Assembly: GCF_008831285.2 (NCBI RefSeq)
Contig: NW_022205064.1
Location: forward strand, 1 to 27,261
Direction of reading: 5' to 3'
Length of the DNA: 27,261 bases
Origin: Nymphaea colorata
Taxonomy: Eukaryota; Streptophyta; Magnoliopsida; Nymphaeales; Nymphaeaceae
Shown: in pieces, positions 21,101 through 27,261 of the stretch
Position numbering within the stretch: position 1 is the first letter of the stretch
Layout: every line of letters begins with the position of its first letter
Notes under the pieces: generated by a model
The model's database searches: none
What the model saw: only the letters and a program-made list of their open reading frames with translations
What the model was told of the DNA's origin: nothing
Made by a program: the position numbers and the translations under genes

Positions 21101-21341
21101 AGATAACTTTAACGAAGGATGTAGACTTAGATGGGGATATCAGTTTCGTATTTGCTTACCATTGCGAGGCTGGATGAAAATTCAAGCAGGTACGTTTAGA
21201 GATTGGGTAGGTAGTAGTCGTAGAAGTCGTATTGGTTAAACATGTAGCGGATTAGCTGGACTTAACCTGTTTTCTGTATTCGTAACTGCTAGCGCTCAGA
21301 GCAGCTCCTACAAGGAGAGTGATGATGATGATCTGAATCAT
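18150..21341 (-). CDS. large receptor-like membrane protein A (propeller-like ectodomain)
   Basis: About 1060 aa. The signal peptide is MIQIIIITLLVGAALSASS. The ectodomain is made of many short beta-strand pairs of WD/NHL-propeller texture: LQSIIKLSGDDLLLIFEDEL, SLDCAFNFIDQSRSLFMSTS, DCELIEDNYLFYITLPKK, VILHQVWSYNQQSNALEKV, YDVNDNGEFLMIQSTNGNDY, SCTIDDSGSWIAFYHQK, NDLFYFDDIIRGNVIYLEKN. A Cys-rich furin-like module precedes the membrane (GECYSCSSDCDNCEAQTGAC), then a TM helix (IVLGCLFAALVVANFVVVV) and a ~30-aa tail to TGA 18150-18152. Long stretches (about 19940-20740) are free of frame breaks. Many motifs align with gene C: DLFYFDDIIRGNVIYLEKN versus DLFYYNNFITGDPIYLAKN. It is probably a plasma-membrane or vesicular surface protein. 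Confidence 0.75.
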
Positions 21342-21424
21342 AAAACTCAAATTTTATACTTTTTTGATGATAAGAGCTAGATATGAAGCCATCTTAAAGA
21401 TCGATTTCAATTTATATTGGCGAA

Positions 21425-22604
21425 TCATTAAATGAGGAGCTCCACGCTATCCTTGGGCTGTACAATCTCCAAAAAGGCGATTAGATCTTCATCATCATCG
21501 CTTCGGGTATCTGATGATTAAATAGATGTTAGCCTTTAGAGCCTTGCCAAATGATTTATTTTCTGTCATATCTACAACCATTTGGCAGCCCGGACGATTG
21601 CCTTATTTAAAGTCTTATTATCAATGCTATAGTTCTAGTGGCTTCGGAACCTTCCAGCATACGGCCAGTAAATCAATACATTTTGGTGTTTTTTCTCTTT
21701 TTTGAATTGCTACGATTCCATAATTTCGCTCTTCAGGCCTATTCCAATAGAAAAACATTTGTTCGTAAGATGGTGAGGTTTGAATTTGAGGGTTGCTTTT
21801 TGGTCTTTCTTGTGAATTAAGTGGCAAAGAAGAATTTGTTGGAATTCGTCGTTTTTCTGTTTTGGTGATAATATCCCTTCTTTTGTAAATTAGGTCATAT
21901 AGGCTGATCCGCGATGTCGTAGGCTTGATATGGTATGCTATTATCTTTAAAATTATCAATTGGCTGAGCTTCTTTGTATTCAATCTTTTTAATTTCTTTC
22001 TAAGGATTGGAGTATCTCTTTATGTATTTTTTGATGATTTGAAAATCATCTTTCGGCTCATCATTTACATGAGTTCTAATATTTTAACCCAATCGAACGA
22101 TTTTTATCTCATTTCCATGATTTCATCAGATAGGCTTTTATCTTTTATTGATTTTTAGGCTGACTTGTTCATTTTTTATGCCTTTATTTCACTTATGTTT
22201 AATGATGATAGGTTTGGTCTTGATTAGCTAAAATTGTTGGCCCTTTAGCTCATTTATTTCTGTATCTTGTCAAACTTTTATTTTGTTATTTTGAGCTTCT
22301 CTTGAAGTCTTTCATTTAGCTATAGCTGTCTATAATAATCTATGCTCCGTCCCTATGCGTGCCTTTAAAATTATTTTAATTCCTAACATTTGGCTTAGTA
22401 TTTTTGCTTATATTCTCTTTATTTCTATCTATTCTTTGCTTCCCAGGAGGTGCGGAACGTAGAAATTTATTGTTGCATTGTGGTCATGATGGATGTGCAT
22501 TGATTTTTGATCTGTGAATAAAGATTGGTCATTAATTATTGAAGTAGATTTTCCAGGTTAGGCTCAGATGGATAGAGATTTTAAGGATTTAAGTTGAGCG
22601 ACAT
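21425..22604 (-). CDS. coiled-coil cytoplasmic protein, hypothetical
   Basis: About 390 aa. The proposed start is MSLNLNPQNLYPSEPNLENL, only 6 nt after the TGA of gene C. If that TGA were an artefact it could instead be C's cytoplasmic tail. The N-terminal half is Gln/Lys-rich coiled coil (SWEAKNRQKQREYKQKYQAK, LQLNERLQEKLKITKQKFDK). The centre has NDEPKDDFQIIKKYIKRYS. The C-terminal part reads SYEQMFFYWNRPEERNYGIV, then MVVDMTENKSFGKALKANIY and an acidic end DDDEDLIAFLEIVQPKDSVE before TGA 21425-21427. Frame changes fall near 22060, 21890, 21622 and twice in 21500-21580. No named family. It lies 83 bp upstream of gene A. Confidence 0.6.
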
Positions 22605-22610
22605 GTTCTT

Positions 22611-25600
22611 TCAATCACTATTTCCAAGTAGATTTATATATATTAAATACTTTATTTTCTCAACAAATCTATTGATTAAGAATTTGATAATGCTTCCTAA
22701 CTCCACTTACTCTCTATATTTCTCTGATTATTTGGCTTAAGGTATGCGATATTTGATATTATTATGCCCATATAGGAAATCTTTTGCAAATATTATAATC
22801 ATGTCATCAATCATGCCCAAAAAATCCGATTGGGGTTTTATCATAGGCTCATTCTATTTAATCATATCCTAGCTTTTATTTTTATCTTCTCTTTATGTCC
22901 TCGAAAGTAACGACTCTTCAATTTACTTAATTTTTTTACTTTTCATCTTAAAGCGAATCACCACTGCCACAAAACCAATGAGGAAAACTCCTGCAAGACA
23001 GAAAGATATTATCATCAATGTATTACTGCACTCTATCTGTTATATCTGGTTGCTCCATTCTTCGAAATTGGCATTTTGCTTGTTGTAGAAATATACCTTA
23101 CCCTAAACATCAACCCGAAACAGAGCATCCTTTAGCGGAAAATCAATAGAAGTACAATATCTTCCAAATTAGCAAACAGTGCCTGATGTAAATTCTCCAT
23201 TGTCATCCAAAATAGAAAAAATAATGTATTTTTCGTTGAAATCCATCTTGACTTGTTTGGTCACATTTTTCGCCAAGTAGATAGGATCTCCAGTGATAAA
23301 GTTGTTGTAATAGAAGAGGTCCTTAGCAGTCAAGATTAGCAATCTATCTCCTGCGAATTCAAGCCTGATAACTTTGTCTTCAAAGTACAGCTATCTAAAT
23401 AAGACATAATTTTTGTATATTTGCAGGTAAGAAAAATCGGTTCGATAAGCAGCATACCAAGAACCAGAGCTATCAATTGCACACGAACTCCATTAGGATG
23501 CGATGCTAATAGGGAAGATATTGTTTGTTAGTACGTCTTTGATATAAATTTTACTATCGGTATCGACATATGCGATGTAGAAGCCATTCCTTGACCGGCA
23601 TGTAATGCTGTTATACATGATAGTCGTGGAAGATAAGCCTGTTGATTGATAGTAATCGAAATAGTCACTTTTGTCTCTGCTTATTATGACAATATCACCG
23701 TTATCGTTGATATCGTAATCTGTCACCCTTGCCTTGTATACAATCAGCTTTATCCTATTATTGATATTGCATTCAGGCCCGACGCGTAAGGCTTCCGCAT
23801 CATAAAGTGCAATAATATCATGCTAACTTGTAGAGCACAGGAAGGATATGATGTTTTTTTGTTTTAATTCGAAAAATTTCATCTTTACTGACTTACAATA
23901 TTTGAAAAACTCATTAAATTGGCATTGGTTATATGACCAAGAGGATTGAAGCTGGGTTTATGCAGTTACGTACTAAATTTGGACAAATGAATTATTGGAA
24001 AGGACGTAGTGGATCTTTTTCCCCAAGATTTGAGGCTTTACAACCAATGTAGAGGAGTTAAGGGGTGTAAATCCAAACTATTTCACTTTCTATGTGCTCA
24101 GTATTGGGTTTAATGTATTGTAATAGTGAGATCGTTAATTATCATGGAAGTAAAGTATGAAATTCTTGGGTTTAGGATTGCTTCTTTGATCTTTGATCAA
24201 AAAGATGTTACTTTATTTAACATTCTAATTCATTTTATCCAGTATAATCTTGATCGGACTGGCTGCATTTTCAAAATTGACAGTATTAGTCTCATAGTTG
24301 ATGTTGAAATGGTAAACGTAGCACTCCTTATTACCGTTTGCCAAATAAATCACCAAGACTGTATCCAATACTCGAATCCATTTGTACTGTGGAACGTTTA
24401 GAGTAGCTGATTATGATCCTTAAAGTGAGTAAAATTTTAGTTATGTCTTTTAAGGATTTTCCTTGATGTAGAAAGTCTTGTTTTAAGAGGGAATTATGAT
24501 AGTTTAGTAGGAGGACATATTGAAGCTAAAGGGGCGATCTAAAGTATTAGCATAGTCCCATACTTAATAGAGAATAACTTCGTCTGTCTTTGCACAACCA
24601 GCAGGCAAAGAGCTCTATTCATCAGCCAAACCGTCTATAGACGAACCCTACTATAGTTATAGCTTTGCAAATAAACAGCTGCAAGTTATTGATGTCGATT
24701 GTAATCGTAGATTTCTAGTTTTTGGGTCTATGAGTTGATTAGAAATAGGAGATTATTGATATATTAGCAGTCAATTATATGCGTAAACGTCTAAAGATTA
24801 CCAGCTCCATGCTATATTCCGACTATTTGGCTACTGTTTATAGATATCACTTAGTTGTTTTGCGAAATCCAAGCTTTTTATGATTTTTCATCTCTGTGGC
24901 ATTGCTTTGTAGGTTATAAACTCTTCCATAACTGTCAATGCGTTGTAACTATCCATTAAAGAGAAAAGATTGCTGCTTCCCTTAATTTTTATGGAGTTGT
25001 CGATAAGTCTAGACCAATCGTAGGTGATATAAATGTCATCAATGCAAGACTGCGAAAGGTCAGATTGGATGATTAATCTATTAGAAAGATTGATTTCTAA
25101 TCGACGAAAGTGTATGCACAATTGAATGAAATATCCTTAAAAGTAATCATCTTTTGAAAGGCTGTTGAAGTACTACTGGTTAGATCATACTATCTCCTAT
25201 ACTAGTTGATTATGCCTTGTTCTGACCTGAAGAACAAAAATTATGAAATAGTATTATTTTAGGTATTTTGAACGGTGAATGTCTTCACACAGGTTATTCC
25301 GTTATACGTAATCTCATCTATTTTGCCTTGGGAGTTGTAGATATACGAAAAAGCAGTACTTACGGCTAAGTAGTCATCACCTAAAAGCTTGTAAATGCCG
25401 ACGAATTTGCAATATATCCAAAATTCATTGGGGAAATGCTATAAAATCCTATTGACGGTATAGGCTCCTAAGTACGGGGTAAAGTTTTTGTTTGAAACTG
25501 TAAAAACGGTCTTAGGATCAACCCATTTCGCAATCACAAGCGACGATTAGTTCATGATGGAACTTTCAATCCTTTTTTCGGGATATTGATAGCTCTTGAT

Positions 25601-25886
25601 TATGCTGATAGACCCATCACTCATTTTTGCAATAGATTTTTACCCTCCAAAAAGAATCGAGCTTGTTTGTAGATTCTCCATGAAAACTGATACTCATCTC
25701 TATTGACAGACTTCAAGCTGTTCTAGAGTTGAAGTTGGTATGTCTGTTCACCAGAGATATAAAAATCTTGAATTGGATCGTTCATAATGATATCAGGTAT
25801 AAGCTTGAAGGTGTCAGTTCGCTGATATCCAGCGTTAGTGCTTATTATCATCGCGAGAAGACGATGAAAAATATGAACTTTATCAT
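22611..25886 (-). CDS. large receptor-like membrane protein C (paralogue of A)
   Basis: About 1090 aa. It starts with a signal peptide (MIKFIFFIVF..., one frame change near 25860, then LLAMIISTNAGYQR). The beta-rich ectodomain parallels A segment by segment: TFKDISFNCAYTFVDQKSIF versus LKFQDLSLDCAFNFIDQSRS; DCQYINNLLFLINSQTQK versus DCELIEDNYLFYITLPKK; VILYQVWDYANTL versus VILHQVWSYNQQSNAL; YDINDNGDIVIISRDKSDYF versus YDVNDNGEFLMIQS; SCAIDSSGSWYAAY versus SCTIDDSGSWIAFY. From ~24640 to 22611 it is one uninterrupted frame of about 2 kb. A TM helix (LMIISFCLAGVFLIGFVAVV) is followed by a basic tail of ~115 aa (RFKMKSKKIKQIEESLL) to TGA 22611-22613. Unlike A it lacks the furin-like Cys cluster, though scattered Cys precede the TM. 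It starts 94 bp downstream of gene G. Confidence 0.78.
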
Positions 25887-25980
25887 AATACTTATAACTA
25901 ACAAAAAGGTAGAATGATATTAATATTCTTGCAGACAATAAAATAATCAAATAGTCAAAATGGATAATAGCCCAAGGAGA

Positions 25981-27126
25981 TCATAAGACAATCATTTCCA
26001 CTCTATCGTTATGGTGCAGAAGAGAAATGAAGACCACAAGGTCTCCTTGCAGCATTGGCGGTGTTAATGATGCTCGGTAGAGGCAATTGTTGTCATTTTA
26101 TTGCCAATAAACTCTCCCTTTTTCTTCAGTAAAAGTGATCTTGAATTAGCAAATGGATTTGCCCAAGTCTAATTTTTCACCACGGTCTAACTAGTTATTG
26201 TTTCCTCTGAACTTTCCATCGTAGGGTTTATAGACCATCAGGTTTTGGTTTTTGAAATCATCATGCCTGCTAATGATTACCTGAGTCCTATTCCAATAAC
26301 AAAATCTTTTTTTTGAACTTGATGGGCTTTGAAGGCGAATTTGTGTTCCTTGTCTCTTGATAATGATTCATAGACTGCAAATACATTCCATTCCTTATTT
26401 TCTGATGTTTTTATGAACTAAACTCCCTGTTTGTCACTTTGGCTTCATAGGATCTTTCTTATGCTTGATATTTAGAGTCGTCTTTTCTTCAAGAACCCAT
26501 TCATCTATCTCATTCTCATGATCAGTTGAGTGTATCTTATTTCTATGTGGATCATTTTCAGCCGAAACGATTTCCTTTATCACGTCAAACTTATCTTTCT
26601 TTTTATAGCGTTAGAGCATAAGTTATCTGTTGATTTTTCAAAGCTTGTTGAGCGCATTCCTTCATCGCTGATTTCTGCTGATGATTTTGAAGAGTTAATG
26701 GCTTATGAAAGACCACTTCTATCCCCCATATCGCTTCTACTTCCTTACGAATGCATACTCCTATTCAAGGAATGCTTCATATTTTCAATTTATTAGTTTT
26801 TCTTTCTTAATTCGGAAATGAGTTTATCCCTTTAGCCAATTATTACTGCTCTTTCAGCTTTGATGTCTATGATATTATGATGCTGTTCAAAATTTATCTT
26901 AATAACTTATCCACCTACTAATGCATTGTAGAGTTTCTTATTTTTAGCTCATCATTTTCCTTCTATAGCCTCTTTATTTCTTACTTATAGTCCTTAATCC
27001 TATCTTCATATCTTTTTAGTATTTTTTGCATTCACAATGGGCTAAATTGAGCATACTTTCATGGTGGTGGCTTGCTTAATCTTAGGGATTGGAGGGAACA
27101 GAAACAATATTTGTCTCACTTTCCAT
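25981..27126 (-). CDS. coiled-coil protein with SPRY-like C-terminal domain
   Basis: About 380 aa. The start ATG at 27124-27126 gives MESETNIVSVPSNPQDQASH, followed by LNLAHCECKKYQKD. A coiled coil follows (RYEDRIKDYKQEIKRLQKEN, RDKLISELRKKNQQIENMKH), then a Ser-rich linker (SRSDMGDRSGLSQAINSSKS) and a charged segment. The C-terminal ~130 residues form a beta domain: NKEWNVFAVYESLSRDKEHK, FAFKAHQVQKKDFVIGIGL, NLMVYKPYDGKFRGNNNQL, LGKSICQFKITFTEEKGRVY, LQGDLVVFISLLHHNDRVEM. The order (viGiGl, YxxYDGKF, GxxIxxxxxFxxxxGxVyW, GDLxxFIsLLxxxD) resembles SPRY/B30.2 modules, suggesting protein-protein interaction. Frame changes occur near 27020, 26930, 26590, 26420 and 26290. It is the most upstream gene of the minus-strand array in this window. 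SPRY is a tentative call. Confidence 0.6.
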
Positions 27127-27261
27127 GTAATGCTACTCTGAGCTATTTTATATAATATCTACTTGCACTCTTAGTCAACCCACTAATAAAAGAATTAGTT
27201 GTTCTAACAAGTGAGGCTGAAATTTATTCTTGCAATTTACTCTCAATTAATGATATGAAAT
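27127..27261. other. unresolved right edge
   Basis: This stretch lies upstream of the SPRY-like gene. A short minus-strand frame (FSLTCQNNQFFYQWVDQEC) stays open but is too short to judge. It could be the 3' end of another gene or only promoter sequence. Confidence 0.3.

Noticed and set aside
24740-25190. In-frame TGA codons (near 25174, 24888 and 24772) in what looked like continuous coding sequence, suggesting TGA = Trp as in karyorelict ciliates.
   Set aside because: Aligning with paralogue A showed that the matching frame is a different one, which has no TGA at these places. The apparent Trp sites were in a shadow frame.

Overview
The window is macronuclear-type DNA from a ciliate. In every recognisable gene TAA and TAG fall in frame where a residue, mostly glutamine, is expected, and genes end only at TGA. 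Genes are packed tightly. Five introns of only 19-20 nt (GTA...AG) can be placed because their removal restores a recognisable protein or repeat. This fits the ciliate nuclear code with TAR = Gln. I could not name the genus. Ordinary ORF calling fragments every gene, so the coordinates here come from reading TAR as Gln and following homology or paralogy across frame changes.

Most genes also contain one to many single-base frame breaks. The ones I could pin down are mainly one base short in an A or T run, with the protein signal continuing immediately in the next frame. I read them as uncorrected homopolymer sequencing errors rather than pseudogenes. CDS spans therefore cover the whole gene, and lengths that are not multiples of three are expected.

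Layout, left part (1-11.5 kb): a coiled-coil protein (92-1106, -); a secreted SIMPL-like protein (1334-2094, -) head-to-head with a small basic protein (2164-2663, +); three small minus genes (an orphan transposase-like helix-turn-helix, a hypothetical protein, a Cys-rich peptide); a large myosin with IQ motifs and a C-terminal RCC1-repeat region (3699-8559, -); then two plus genes, a helical protein (8779-10354) and a protein with repeated DIxG motifs (10470-11453).

Right part (11.5-27.1 kb): ten genes all on the minus strand with gaps of roughly 0-120 bp. From upstream to downstream they are: SPRY-like coiled-coil protein, large receptor-like protein C, coiled-coil protein, large receptor-like protein A, smaller receptor-like protein B, RRP6-type exonuclease-fold protein, hypothetical protein, two-TM protein, basic coiled-coil protein and ATE1 arginyltransferase. 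A and C are clear paralogues: signal peptide, a long beta-rich repeat ectodomain, one TM helix and a cytoplasmic tail. B has the same plan in shorter form. This uncharacterised surface-protein family is the most interesting content of the window. I saw no rRNA, tRNA, CRISPR array or complete transposon.
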